Source of the DNA: Noviherbaspirillum malthae
GTDB lineage: Bacteria > Pseudomonadota > Gammaproteobacteria > Burkholderiales > Burkholderiaceae_D
Direction of reading: 5' to 3'
Assembly (NCBI RefSeq): GCF_015352985.1
Contig: NZ_JACYXF010000024.1
Coordinates: 24,616 to 88,615 of the forward strand
Length of the DNA stretch: 64,000 nt
Made by a program: the position numbers and the translations under genes. Position 1 is the first letter of the stretch, and every line of letters starts with the position of its first letter. This document shows, piece by piece, positions 18,333-28,615 of the stretch. The notes under the pieces were generated by a model that saw only the letters and a list, made by a program, of their open reading frames with translations, made no database searches and was not told the origin of the DNA.

Positions 18333-18587
18333 ATGACTCCCGATCGAATCGAGGCCGCCATCAGGGAGGGCGAGGCGGCCGATCTTGACATGGATACGTG
18401 CATCCAGATCTATTCGCACATCCTTGCCGTACTGGCGTCTTCCGTTGCGCCTTCGGAGCTGCGCAGGCTGATACTGATCGGCACCGCGATGTACAGATGC
18501 ATGAACCGGCAAGCGATGTGCAGCCTGCAGGTGCCCGGGGCGAAGCTGCCCGAGGAAGACGAGTATCCGCCCGGGCTGCTGCACTGA
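18333..18587 (+). CDS. hypothetical protein, 84 aa
   Basis: An 84-residue acidic, mainly helical protein (RIEAAIREGEAADLDMDTCIQIYSHILAVLASS, then LRRLILIGTAMYRCMNRQAMCSL). A ribosome site-like GCGAGGC lies upstream. It has four cysteine or methionine-flanked cysteine positions but no recognised domain. It sits 68 bp before hybrid 3 and on the same strand, so it may be its leader cistron. Confidence 0.6.
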   Translation: MTPDRIEAAIREGEAADLDMDTCIQIYSHILAVLASSVAPSELRRLILIGTAMYRCMNRQAMCSLQVPGAKLPEEDEYPPGLLH

Positions 18588-18655
18588 CTGGGCTGCCGCC
18601 GATTGCATTACACTGGAAGAATTATCCAGATCGTGCGCATGCGCACAGCTTGTCC

Positions 18656-21600
18656 ATGAACGACTCCAACCAGGCCGCTGCTTCCTCCACCCCTTCCGGC
18701 ACCGAGGGCAGTCCTCAGAGCCATCTTCGCTTTCCCGTCGTCGGGATAGGCGCTTCCGCAGGTGGGCTGCCGGCACTGCTGACCTTGCTTGAGCAGTTGC
18801 CTGCGTCGCCGGGCATGGCATTCGTTGTCGTCATGCACCTGCCGGCCGACCAGCGCAGCGGGCTGGACCGCATACTGCAGAAAGCGACAGCCATGCCGGT
18901 GGTGCAGCTCCAGCACACGCTGCCTATCCTGCCGGACCATGTTTACGTGATTCCGCCCAACCGCAGCATCAGGATGCACGACAGCCACCTGGTGCTCGAC
19001 GAGATGGAGCGCCGCGACGGCCAGCATATCGCCATCGATATCTTTTTCCGCACGCTGGCCGAAGCGCACAAGGAACATGCGGTGGCCGTCGTGCTCTCCG
19101 GCATGGGCAGCGACGGTTCGCTCGGCGCGACCCGCATCAAGGAACAGGGCGGCGTGGCAATTGCGCAGCATCCCGCCGATGCCGAGCATGACAGCATGCC
19201 GCTGGCTGCCATCGCCACCGGCGCGGTGGATTTCATCGTCACTGCAGCCGACATCCCCGCGAAGCTGGTCTCGCTCTGGGACAACGCCAAGGCAATCCAG
19301 CTGCCGCCGGCCAAGGAAGAGGATGCCCCGCTGACCGCGGGAAAGGACCTGCGCCCGGAATCCGAACAGGCGCTGCAGGACGTCATCGGCATGCTGCGCA
19401 ACCACACCGGACACGATTTCAGGAGCTACAAGCGCGCCACCATCCTGCGCCGCATCGAGCGCCGCATGCAGGTGCGCGAGGTGCCCGACATGCAGAGTTA
19501 CCGGGGCGTGCTGGAAAACGATCCGCCCGAGCATAATGCGCTGCTCAAGGATTTGCTGATCGGCGTCACCAATTTCTTCCGCGACCGGGAAGCCTTCGAG
19601 GCGCTCGAGCGGCAGATCCTGCCGCAGATCTTCCAGGACAAGCCGCTCGACGGCGAAGTCCGCGCCTGGGTCGCGGCCTGTTCCACCGGCGAGGAAGCCT
19701 ATAGCCTGGCCATGCTGATGAACGAACATGCGTCGGCGCTGCCGCGTCCGCCGAAGTTCCAGATCTTCGCTTCCGACATCGACGAGCGCGGCATCGCGGC
19801 AGCGCGCGCCGGCCTGTATCCGGCCTCGATTGCCGCGGACGTGGCGCCGGAGCGCCTGGCAGCCTATTTCGCCAAGGAGGATGGCCGTTACCGCATCCGC
19901 AAGACGGTGCGCGACCGGGTGCTGTTCGCTGCGCACAACGTGCTGCGCGATCCGCCGTTTTCCCGGCTCGACCTGATCACCTGCCGCAACCTGATGATCT
20001 ACCTGAACCGGGAAATGCAGATGCATGTCCTGGAAATGTTTCATTTCGCGCTCAATCCCGGCGGCTTCCTGTTTCTCGGCAGCTCGGAATCGGCCGATGT
20101 CATGCCCAACCTGTTCGCGCCGGTCGACAAGGCCAACCGCATCTACCAGGCCAAGCCGCTGGCCCGCACCAGCCGCTACCTGCCCAAGCCGATGGCCAAC
20201 ATGCCGAGCCGGATGGTGGAGCCGGAGGCTGCCTATGTTCCCGCGCGGCGCCAGTTTTCCTACGCGGAAATCCACCAGCAGGCGCTGCTCCAGTACGCCG
20301 AGGCCAGCATCCTCGTCAACACCGATTCCGATATCGTGCATCTCTCCGACCGCGCCGGCCGCTACCTGCGCCATGTCGGCGGGGAACCGTCGCGCAGCAT
20401 CATTTCCCTGATCCTGCCCGAGCTGCGGCTGGAACTGCGTTCGGCGCTGTTCCAGGCCATCAAGAGCGGCCGGCCGGTGGAGACGCGCCGCATCCCGGTG
20501 GAGCAGGACGGGCAGACGCGCCACGTGGCAATGACGGTGCGGCCGTTCCGCAACGACGAGGCCGGTGCCGACCTGGCCCTGATCCTGATCGAGGAGAGCA
20601 GCGAAGGCGTCGGCGGCGCAGCCATCCATGAATTCCGCCAGGACGCGGTGCTCGCCCAGCTCGACGAGGAATTGCAGCGCACCAAGGAGCAGCTGCAGCA
20701 GACCATCGAACAGGCCGAAGCCTCCAGCGAGGACATGCGCGCTTCCAACGAAGAGCTGCAGGCCACCATCGAGGAGTTGCGCTCCGCCACCGAGGAACTG
20801 GAGACCAGCAAGGAGGAACTGCAGTCGATCAATGAAGAGCTGATCACGGTCAATGCCGAACTCAAGAGCAAGGTGGAGGAAACCAGCAAGGCCAATGACG
20901 ACCTGAGCAACCTGATCGCGTCGGCCGACATCGCCACCATCTTCGTCGACCGCAGCATGCACATCAAGCGCTACACGCCGCGCGTGGCCGAACTCTTCAA
21001 TATCATTCCCTCCGATGTGGGCCGCTCGCTGCTCGACATCACGCACAAGCTCAACTACCCCGAACTGGCGGCCGATGCCGCGACTACCTTCGATACGCTG
21101 CGCCCGCTGGAGCGCGAGGTGCGCAGCACTTCAGGGCACACCTTCATCGCGCGCGTGCGGCCCTACCGCACGGTCGAAGACAGGATAGACGGTGCGGTGA
21201 TGACCTTCTTCGACATCAGCCGCCATCGCGAAGCGGAGGAGCAGCTGCGGCGCAACGCGGCGCAGCAGGCCTTCATGCTGCGGCTGTCGGACACGCTGCG
21301 CTCGCTCGGCGACACGCCCCTGATCCAGCGCGAGGCCAGCCGCGTTTTGCGCGAGCATCTCGGAGCGAAGCTCGTCGTGTTCTGGGAAGCGGTCTCGGAA
21401 GATGAGCTCGCGCTTGCCGGCTGCTCCTATGCACCCGGCACGGCCGGCTTCAGCAGCCGCCTGCGGCTGAGCGACCATGATCCCGGCGTCGGCGCCGCCT
21501 ATCGCATGGGCCAGATCGTCTGCCTCGAGGACGCTGCGCGCGAACCATCGCTGACCGACGCGCAGCGCGCAGCCTTCGCCGCCGAAGGCACCGGCGGCTG

Positions 21601-22150
21601 GATCGGCGTACCCCTGATGAAGGGAGGAAAACTCTCCGCCCTGCTCGGTGCTGCCTATCCGGCGCCGCACAAGTGGTCGCAGGCGGAGATCGCGCTGGTG
21701 CAGGAAGTCGCCGAGCGCACCTTCGCGGCAATGGAAAGGGCGCAGGCCGAGGCGGCGCGGCAAGCCAGCGAAGACGCGTTGCGCGAAAGCGAGGCCCGCT
21801 TCCGGATGCTGGTGGAAGGATTCGCGCAGGCGGTATGGGAAACCGATGCCGCCGGCAGGCTGATCGGCGATTCGCCGGGCTGGCGCGCCTATACCGGCCA
21901 GAGTCTGGAGGACGGACTTGCGAAAGGCTGGCTGGATACGGTGCATCCTGAAGATCGCGGCGAGGCGCTGCGGCAATGGGAGGATGCGGTCGGTACGGGC
22001 CGCCTGCTCAATGCGCGGGTTCGCCTGCGTACGGCCGACGATGGCTGGCGGATGACGAACGTCCTCGCCACGCCGCTGGTCGATGCCGACGGCTCCGTGC
22101 GCAAGTGGATCGGCGTCAATATCGATGCGGAGGGCAGGAGCGGAACATAG
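18656..22150 (+). CDS. CheB-CheR-PAS-GAF-PAS hybrid 3
   Basis: 1164 residues from the ATG at 18656 (MNDSNQAAASS); the open frame continues upstream through the preceding small gene but out of its frame. Domains: CheB (about 28-205, GIGASAGG serine, MHLPADQRSG histidine, LSGMGSDGSLG aspartate); CheR (about 238-498, VAACSTGEEAYSLA, TCRNLMIYLNREM); degenerate PAS (about 538-648); coiled coil with EELQ repeats (about 661-745); PAS (about 748-858); GAF-like (about 871-1028, VVFWEAVSEDELALAGCSY to GVPLMKGGKLSALLG); and a last PAS (about 1045-1158). No kinase or receiver domain follows. The N-terminal two thirds is very close to hybrid 2, the C-terminal PAS to hybrid 1, showing domain shuffling among the three. 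Confidence 0.88.
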   Translation: MNDSNQAAASSTPSGTEGSPQSHLRFPVVGIGASAGGLPALLTLLEQLPASPGMAFVVVMHLPADQRSGLDRILQKATAMPVVQLQHTLPILPDHVYVIPPNRSIRMHDSHLVLDEMERRDGQHIAIDIFFRTLAEAHKEHAVAVVLSGMGSDGSLGATRIKEQGGVAIAQHPADAEHDSMPLAAIATGAVDFIVTAADIPAKLVSLWDNAKAIQLPPAKEEDAPLTAGKDLRPESEQALQDVIGMLRNHTGHDFRSYKRATILRRIERRMQVREVPDMQSYRGVLENDPPEHNALLKDLLIGVTNFFRDREAFEALERQILPQIFQDKPLDGEVRAWVAACSTGEEAYSLAMLMNEHASALPRPPKFQIFASDIDERGIAAARAGLYPASIAADVAPERLAAYFAKEDGRYRIRKTVRDRVLFAAHNVLRDPPFSRLDLITCRNLMIYLNREMQMHVLEMFHFALNPGGFLFLGSSESADVMPNLFAPVDKANRIYQAKPLARTSRYLPKPMANMPSRMVEPEAAYVPARRQFSYAEIHQQALLQYAEASILVNTDSDIVHLSDRAGRYLRHVGGEPSRSIISLILPELRLELRSALFQAIKSGRPVETRRIPVEQDGQTRHVAMTVRPFRNDEAGADLALILIEESSEGVGGAAIHEFRQDAVLAQLDEELQRTKEQLQQTIEQAEASSEDMRASNEELQATIEELRSATEELETSKEELQSINEELITVNAELKSKVEETSKANDDLSNLIASADIATIFVDRSMHIKRYTPRVAELFNIIPSDVGRSLLDITHKLNYPELAADAATTFDTLRPLEREVRSTSGHTFIARVRPYRTVEDRIDGAVMTFFDISRHREAEEQLRRNAAQQAFMLRLSDTLRSLGDTPLIQREASRVLREHLGAKLVVFWEAVSEDELALAGCSYAPGTAGFSSRLRLSDHDPGVGAAYRMGQIVCLEDAAREPSLTDAQRAAFAAEGTGGWIGVPLMKGGKLSALLGAAYPAPHKWSQAEIALVQEVAERTFAAMERAQAEAARQASEDALRESEARFRMLVEGFAQAVWETDAAGRLIGDSPGWRAYTGQSLEDGLAKGWLDTVHPEDRGEALRQWEDAVGTGRLLNARVRLRTADDGWRMTNVLATPLVDADGSVRKWIGVNIDAEGRSGT

Positions 22151-22191
22151 CGGTCATCGTTAGCCGAAAGCTGGCCCGTCCGATCCGCAGA

Positions 22192-25100
22192 TCAGCCGAG
22201 CATCTTGATGCTGCTGCTCGATACCGCATCCGTTTTTCCGGCGTAGACGCCGAAGCGCAGCCCGGCCGTGGCCTCCCTGCGGGTAGTGCGCTGCGTCCAC
22301 AGCAGGTGAGGCATCCAGGCCTCGTCGCTGGCGATCAGCGCATCCAGCTTTTTCGAGTACACGGCTGCTTTCTGCCTGTCGCCCGACCGTTCGAACAGCG
22401 TGATCGCGGAGCGCAGTGCGTTGGCGGTCTCCAGCGCATCGCCGGTGAGTTCGAAGACCTCGGTGTACCGGGTTTGCATGTTTCCATTGGTGCGTGCGTC
22501 TTCGAGCTGCGCGCTCAGCGTTGCATACGCCCTGTTATAGGCCTCCTGGCGATAGACATCGCCGGCGTCGGTGCCGGAGTTCATCCTGTCCTTCTGAAAG
22601 CGGTGCGCCATGGAGACCGCCCACCGGTTGAGCTTGGGCGCGACGCTGGCGATGAAGGACTCGGCGTCGCGATGCGTCACCGTTGCCCGGCTTCCGTTGC
22701 CGATCATGCCGTTCTCGATCACCAGCGTATAGTTTCCGGCCTTGCCCCAGCTGCCAATCTCCTCGGAGGTGACGCACATTGCCTTCACCAGGCCGCCAGC
22801 AGCCTGCCTGGTGCGTTCCGGCAGGGGACCGGGGCCGCTCAATGTCCTCACCGTCTCTGGAATTTTCCGCAATGCATGGACTTCGCCCGTCGTTGCCGCG
22901 GTGCGCGTTATTCCACGGCTCAATTTCACCGAATTCAACTCTGCCTGCGTTTCCGCCCACTTCACTGTTTTCGTCCGCTCTTCCTCGTAGCTGATGCCCA
23001 CCGACGGACCGAAGGACAGCGGGCCGACATTGACGGATGCGCCGCCTGCCGCCGCAACTCCCGTGCGCACAACGCTTTCAGTGGTCCTGAGCAGGGAGAC
23101 GTTGAGCTGCGGGCAGGCTTGCAGCAGGTTCTTGAGCGTGGAATCTCCGTCGCTTCCGGGCGCCCTGACGTGGCCGGGGTCCTGTTTCAACATTGGGGAG
23201 TTTCGCTCGATGACATACCTGCGGAAGAGGCGACCGAGCAGGAGGTTGTTGTCCCGGTCGCCGGCCATGCCGCCGGACTGCGAACGCGACAGCCGCAGCT
23301 GCACGCCGTGGGTCACCGGCTGCTCCTTGCTGATGAAGGCATCGAACGACGCGCCGGCCTTGAGTCCGGCAACACTCCTGATCTTGGCGCTCGGCCCGAT
23401 GCTGATACCGGCGCCGCCTTGCAGCTTCACCGAACGCCGCGTGCCGACGCAGATACGCGAGCCGTCGGCCGAGGTCCCCATGTCCAGCACCGCCGCATGA
23501 TTGCGGACCCGTCCCGCATCTATGTGCGGACGGAACATGTTGAAGCTGAAGACGCTGCTCAAGAGCCGGGTGGCCTCCTTGGCTCCCGCACCGACAAAGC
23601 CGCCGCTCGTGAAAGTCAGCCTGGAGCCCAGTTCCATGCGCGCCGCCGCCTGCTCGATGACTTCGCCGACCTTGCCGAGGCTGTCCGGCGTATTGCCGAA
23701 CTTTCGGAAATGCGGCGCTATAACCGGATCGCCGGTGCCGCTGCGCACCCGGCCTATCGCGTTCGCGAAGGCAGCCCAGTCGGGACGATCCGTTTCGGCC
23801 GTGCTTGAATGCGCGGCTGCAGTTGCGGCATCGGCCGCCTTGGCTGGCCCGTTCGGCAGCTCGTCGGCCCACTCCTCCAGGCGATTCAATGTCAATGGCT
23901 GCTTCGCCGCTGCCAGGGCAGCGTCAATATCGGCATGAATCGTTTCGAGCGGTCTGTCTTCGCTGTCGGCGAGCCAGGAATGGATGCGCTGGCGGGCCCG
24001 GTCGATGGTATAGGTGTCCGGAACGTTGCCGTGCAGATGGCCGGTGAGGGGCAGCGTATTTTTCTCCGTTTCCATCAGGACAGCCAGCCTGGCGAGGTTG
24101 TGCATCGTCTCCTGCGGGAGATCAGGAGGGATGCCGCCGGGCTGCGTATCGAGGGGGCCGCCATTGATGCCGCCGCAGGCCTTGAGTCCCTTGATGAGGT
24201 TGCCGAGGATATGTTCCTTGAATGCGCGGGCGTCATGAACGATGCCCTGCGCCGAGTTTTCCAAACCGACGCCGCATTTCCTGAGTCCCTGTTCCGCCTC
24301 GAGCGCATTGTAGGCATTCAGCGGAGACTTCCGGTGGCCGGGCATGAGGTAGGGCGCCGCTGCACGCCATGCCGTCGATGCCGTATCCTTGCCCGAGGTG
24401 GCGCGCTCGCACCAGACGGAGACCTTGTTGAGCCTTGCTTCGATCTGCGCATAGGCGGAGGGCTTGCCGTCGACGGTTCTCTCGTCGGTGTACAAGCCGT
24501 TGCGTATGAAAGCGAGTGCCCATTCATGCTCATGCGGCTGTGCCTTGTAGGCAAACGGCAATCCAGGCTGTTGCTGGCCATGTTCCTGCGACGCGGCGAG
24601 ATGCCTCCGGATCTGGTCGATGGCCTTGTCGATTACGTTCGACGGATCGCCGCCGAACGAGGCGATCCGGTGCGGTGCAGCGGAGGCGGGCGGGATTTTG
24701 CTGCCTTTCCTGCCTGCGCCATGTTCGCGCTCCGCATTGCCGCACTTCATCCGGCTTGCCTGCAGGTAGGCATGCAGCATCGCATCGTCATGGCGTTCGA
24801 TGCTCGAATGCACATCGGGCGCAGCGCGAGAGTCTAACGTCAGAGCCTTCAGCGCGGCGAAGCCGGCAGATGTCGCTTCCAGTTCCTGGGCAATTTTCCA
24901 GGCGAGGGACAGGTCCTCTTCATTGAAACGGAACAGATGGTCTTCGTCCTGCATGCCCAGCCCAAGGCAGGGAACCTTCGGTCTGGCCACGCTCTCCGGC
25001 ATGGCCTCGACATTGCGGATGCTTTCCAGCGGATCGATGTTGCGCAGGCAGCATAAGGCGCGCGCAGCTGCTGCCGGATCGTCCGCGCACGCCCGCAGCG

Positions 25101-25692
25101 CCGCCTCCGCGACGCATGCCATGCCGATGCCTTGCAGGGTCCCGGCCTTCGTTCCCGAAATCCCCGGCAGCTGGCCGATCTGTTCCAGTATCTGCGTCAG
25201 AACTTCGCGTGCCTTGTGCTTCTCCGGGCTCGCGGGAACCCTGGCGTTCACGATATCAAGATAGGCATTCGCGTCGCCCAGCCGCTGCAACACCGTGTCG
25301 TTCTTGAATGTCTCGCTCAGGCGCGCGTGGATCGCCCGCCCATGCTGTTCGAGCAAAGGCTGCGTAGCCATGCGCGCGTCTTCAAGCGGCTTTCGAGGGA
25401 TGTCGCTGTTGTGCAGGTGCGGTGAAGGCTGCGGTTTTGGAGATGTGGTGCGCGAGGTGAAGGGTGTATAGGAACGCGTCCTGGTTCCCGATTCGCCATT
25501 GGCTTGCGCCTTCAGTGCATGCATGAACCTGCCCGACGCGGCGCGGATTCCGCCGCCGGGCACGGATCGGTTCTGCGCCGCGGGCACTGACGGAGCGGGC
25601 GCTGCCGCTGCAGATACAGGCGGCAGGATGTCGCCGGTCCGCTGCTCGGGGGTCGAACTTGCGAAGAATGATGGCATCCAGCATATCGGCAC
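22192..25692 (-). CDS. large effector-like protein of unknown function, 1166 aa
   Basis: GTG at 25692 is chosen because GGAGGAG lies 6 bp before it; an ATG at 25677 (MPSFFASSTPEQ) and upstream frame to 25827 are alternatives. No signal peptide or membrane helix is seen. The first about 100 residues are disordered and rich in Ser, Pro, Ala and Thr, a composition typical of type III secretion signals. The middle is helical. The C-terminal third is rich in Gly, Ser and alternating strands (LDMGTSADGSRICVG, VGPLSFGPSVGISYEEE), somewhat like beta regions of large plant-associated effectors. No family was recognised. No secretion apparatus lies in the window, so the effector call is an inference. 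Confidence 0.55.
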   Translation of the reverse strand: MPICWMPSFFASSTPEQRTGDILPPVSAAAAPAPSVPAAQNRSVPGGGIRAASGRFMHALKAQANGESGTRTRSYTPFTSRTTSPKPQPSPHLHNSDIPRKPLEDARMATQPLLEQHGRAIHARLSETFKNDTVLQRLGDANAYLDIVNARVPASPEKHKAREVLTQILEQIGQLPGISGTKAGTLQGIGMACVAEAALRACADDPAAAARALCCLRNIDPLESIRNVEAMPESVARPKVPCLGLGMQDEDHLFRFNEEDLSLAWKIAQELEATSAGFAALKALTLDSRAAPDVHSSIERHDDAMLHAYLQASRMKCGNAEREHGAGRKGSKIPPASAAPHRIASFGGDPSNVIDKAIDQIRRHLAASQEHGQQQPGLPFAYKAQPHEHEWALAFIRNGLYTDERTVDGKPSAYAQIEARLNKVSVWCERATSGKDTASTAWRAAAPYLMPGHRKSPLNAYNALEAEQGLRKCGVGLENSAQGIVHDARAFKEHILGNLIKGLKACGGINGGPLDTQPGGIPPDLPQETMHNLARLAVLMETEKNTLPLTGHLHGNVPDTYTIDRARQRIHSWLADSEDRPLETIHADIDAALAAAKQPLTLNRLEEWADELPNGPAKAADAATAAAHSSTAETDRPDWAAFANAIGRVRSGTGDPVIAPHFRKFGNTPDSLGKVGEVIEQAAARMELGSRLTFTSGGFVGAGAKEATRLLSSVFSFNMFRPHIDAGRVRNHAAVLDMGTSADGSRICVGTRRSVKLQGGAGISIGPSAKIRSVAGLKAGASFDAFISKEQPVTHGVQLRLSRSQSGGMAGDRDNNLLLGRLFRRYVIERNSPMLKQDPGHVRAPGSDGDSTLKNLLQACPQLNVSLLRTTESVVRTGVAAAGGASVNVGPLSFGPSVGISYEEERTKTVKWAETQAELNSVKLSRGITRTAATTGEVHALRKIPETVRTLSGPGPLPERTRQAAGGLVKAMCVTSEEIGSWGKAGNYTLVIENGMIGNGSRATVTHRDAESFIASVAPKLNRWAVSMAHRFQKDRMNSGTDAGDVYRQEAYNRAYATLSAQLEDARTNGNMQTRYTEVFELTGDALETANALRSAITLFERSGDRQKAAVYSKKLDALIASDEAWMPHLLWTQRTTRREATAGLRFGVYAGKTDAVSSSSIKMLG

Positions 25693-26085
25693 GGTGATCT
25701 CCTCCGGTGCGCAGCGGCCAAGCTTCCCTTCCGGCCGCATGCATGATGCACAGAGGAAGAGGCTTTGCCTGTTTGTATTCTCGAACTGGCGTACAGATGA
25801 GTAGCGGCCGACGAGAGAAAGATCCATTGGATGGAAAATATTCTTGACGACGCAAGACGCGCAAGACGCTGAAGTTACGGTAGCGCTCGGATCAGGAGAA
25901 GACCCGGATGAGTAGCTCCTTTTGAGACGTGCATCTTCGCAAGCTTCTTTGAATTTTTATCTGATGCCGATATCGGCTTGAATGGAACCAATAAAAGATT
26001 CATGTCACCTATGTGGGCAATTTCAATCCCAATGAATCATCGTTGCTGCATATTGCACCCGACAACACTTCTCATTCAAAAAATC
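25693..26085. other. intergenic region between divergent effector-like genes
   Basis: About 390 bp, AT-richer than the flanks. It holds a tandem CGCAAGACG pair (25851-25859 and 25860-25868). A single TTCG (25936-25939) is not followed by a second at the spacing of the Ralstonia hrp box. No gene is supported, although both flanking frames stay open a little way into it. Confidence 0.4.
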
Positions 26086-28328
26086 ATGCAGGTTGCTTCC
26101 AGCTCTTTTCACCATCCGGTTGCCGGATCGTCTTCACGGCCGGCTGCTTCGTCGAACAGACAGGAAAATGATCCAGTCTCCAAATTCGATGCTCTGTACC
26201 AACAGAATGCGCTCGCAAAACTAAGAGCTTCCGTGATTGTAAAGTCGCAATTATTTGCGATGAGCCGGGTGATCGGCACACCCGGTCCGGCATCAAAAAA
26301 AGGCTATCAGTTACTGGCAGAGTTGCAGCAATCAACACATGAACTTTTGAAATACCTATCCGATCCGTCCGATGGAACCGGGTCCGGTTCTGACAAGCCG
26401 CTTTTACAACGGATTACAGTCGAAGCAATCAATGCTGCACGGGAAAGGATAACTACTGGACGCGCCACAATGATCGACAGGCTCAGGAAGTTCCTGCATG
26501 AGGTAGATACTGCGTGCATCAACTACATGGTGCGGGATGGGCATACTGCTGAAAATTTTCTCGCGCTTCATGCAGCGCTGACTGTATGCATTGACGAGTT
26601 TGAATCGGCTGTTCGTCAACGGCCGTCCGGCAGCGCAGACAATGCTCCTCTCGAAGATCTCTATGAGCAAGCCCGGGCTGCGGTGAGACAAACCATGCCG
26701 AGGGGCGAACTACAGAAATGGAATCTGCAAAATCAATGGACCAATGCCCATGCTGCCCTGTCAAGAGAGTCTCTTGGAAACCGCACAGAGGAGACGGATG
26801 CTCCACAAGTTCACCCCGATTTGCCGCTCCCTCCAGTCGATAGAGAAAATTCTCCGCGTGTCGCAGCGGAGACCGACGCCTTGACGCCAGCGCAGCGATT
26901 CCCGGAGGTGGATCGGATTCTGGAAGAGATGGCTCAAGGCAGCACGAAGTGGAATTCCGGCACGCGTTTTACGGCGCCGACAAAGCAATTGCGGCAATTA
27001 AAAGAAATGCTGGGCCGGGGGACGGAGGGCCGGGGGGCGGAGATTTCTGAACGTCGTCTGTTGAGGGAATATATATTAACCAGGATGGTGCGAGCCATAG
27101 ATGCTTGCCAGCAGAGTCAGCATTCACCTATGAGCACAGACAAATGGTTGTCAGGCTGTATCAACGGATACTGCATCATGAAAATTTACCAAAACATGAT
27201 TATTTTTCCCGATTGAAAACATATCGGCAACTACGTGTGGTGGAACAACTCGACCGATTGGCACCAACTCCAGCCGATTTCCAGCAGCACCTGCTGATCT
27301 CGGATGCTTCACTTGGCGCCATCCTAACCGGACTTTTGAGCAGCCGGAAACTGGGAGAATTCTGTGACACTTGGTTTGATATGACTGAACATCAGCTGCA
27401 GCGATTGCGCCGAAATGCTTCTGTATATACGAAACTATGGAATACGCTCTATGATCTTCCTACTGCTACCGACTGGCTACCTCAAGTAAGAATGAAGTAT
27501 CGGCGTTTATTTGATCGTGAAATGGCAGGGTTGCAAGCACAGCGTAGGTCAGGTACGCAGGGGCGCCGGTCTGAACTTGACGACAGAATTGACATTCTGC
27601 TTGAACAGCATGTCAATAGATACATGGTGAATGACGGAGCTGAAGATTTCAGCGCCACACGTGTCCATTTCATAGAGTTGCTAGGGAGGACCCTTAATGA
27701 GATCTTTGCAGCTAAACCTCATGCATATTCAGATTGTTTTGGAACAATAATAAAAATAACGCATAGCAACTTGCACAGGTGGAGGCCGGCGGATCAGCAA
27801 ACTTTATTTGATATGATTCTTTCTTCGCTGAATTGGCACCGAGAACCTAGTTTGTTCAGCAATAATGCAGAAAGATTAGGGCTTAATGATTAAATTAATC
27901 AAAGTTTGCGATTGTTCCTGAGACGTTTTATGTCAGGACAGAGAGTGCCGCAAAATCAGGCTGAAGAACGAAATACTCACAGACGTAATGTTCTCCAACA
28001 GCTACAGGGGAAATTTCTTGATTTGAGAAATTCTTACCCGGAGGGCCATACTCAACTTCTATTTTCAATCATGAGAGGCTGGTTTAACTGGGAACACTGG
28101 CCCGCCGATATTCGCGAATCTCTTATAGATATGGTTCGTAGAGAACTTGTATGGTTGATTGAAGACCGGCACCACGATACGGTGGACCATCCTGCTCCCG
28201 ATTTCGAATCAATATCCCGATGGATAAATGACCATTCGTCCGAGATAATCAATGATGTTCGTATTGCTGAGTTGTTCGATCTGCCCATTTATACAGAAGG
28301 TCAGCTTCGAATGCGAGCGGCGGAATAG
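26086..28328 (+). pseudogene. frameshifted effector-like repeat protein in three pieces
   Basis: Piece 1 (26086-27216) starts with a Ser/Pro-rich segment (MQVASSSFHHPVAGSSSRP) and then turns helical. Piece 2 (27105-27893) is in another frame and continues the same helical style, so a frameshift lies between about 27060 and 27135. Piece 3 (27906-28328) follows in the same frame as piece 2 after one TAA at 27891-27893. Related internal segments recur: INYMVRDGHTAENF in piece 1 against NRYMVNDGAEDF in piece 2, and WRPADQQTLFDMI in piece 2 against WPADIRESLIDMV in piece 3. The locus is visibly AT-richer than its surroundings, suggesting transfer. No known family was recognised; a live multi-gene arrangement is less likely than decay or sequence error. 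Confidence 0.55.
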
Positions 28329-28440
28329 TAGAAGCCATGCTTCTTGACCTTGGTGCTGCATTTGCTTTTGTAGAGTACTCAATGAAATAAAGCTGTTCGC
28401 GTATCGTCATCCGATTTATGGCTATGCTGCCAATTGAAGG

Positions 28441-28520
28441 CATGGCGAAGTGCCTGCATGCATGGCGAAGTGCCTGCATGCATGGCGAAGTGCCTGCATG
28501 CATGGCGAAGTGCCTGCATG
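28441..28520 (+). repeat. perfect 4 x 20 bp tandem repeat
   Basis: Four identical, back-to-back copies of CATGGCGAAGTGCCTGCATG with no spacers. Each junction creates TGCATGCA, an 8 bp palindrome. It lies in a 287 bp gene-free stretch (28329-28615) between the broken effector-like locus and the P450 gene. Apparent frames through it on both strands are repeat artefacts. Confidence 0.95.
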
Positions 28521-28615
28521 ATAAGGTGCAGCATGCGACGCAGCCAAGTATCCGGAAAAGTAAACGGAACCCAGCGCCCTCGCAGTCCCGAGGGCACTTC
28601 TGACTTCACGTCCGA

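Noticed and set aside
23809..24837. 342-codon plus-strand frame opposite the effector-like gene
   Set aside because: Shadow frame; the minus-strand frame is far longer and has a good ribosome site.
25936..25959. Possible hrp box (TTCG-N16-TTCG) upstream of the effector-like locus
   Set aside because: The second half reads TTTA, so the site is incomplete; it is not counted as evidence for type III regulation.
28418..28603. Short frames and a CRISPR-like look at the 20 bp repeats
   Set aside because: Copies are contiguous with no spacers and no Cas gene is nearby; the frames simply translate the repeat.
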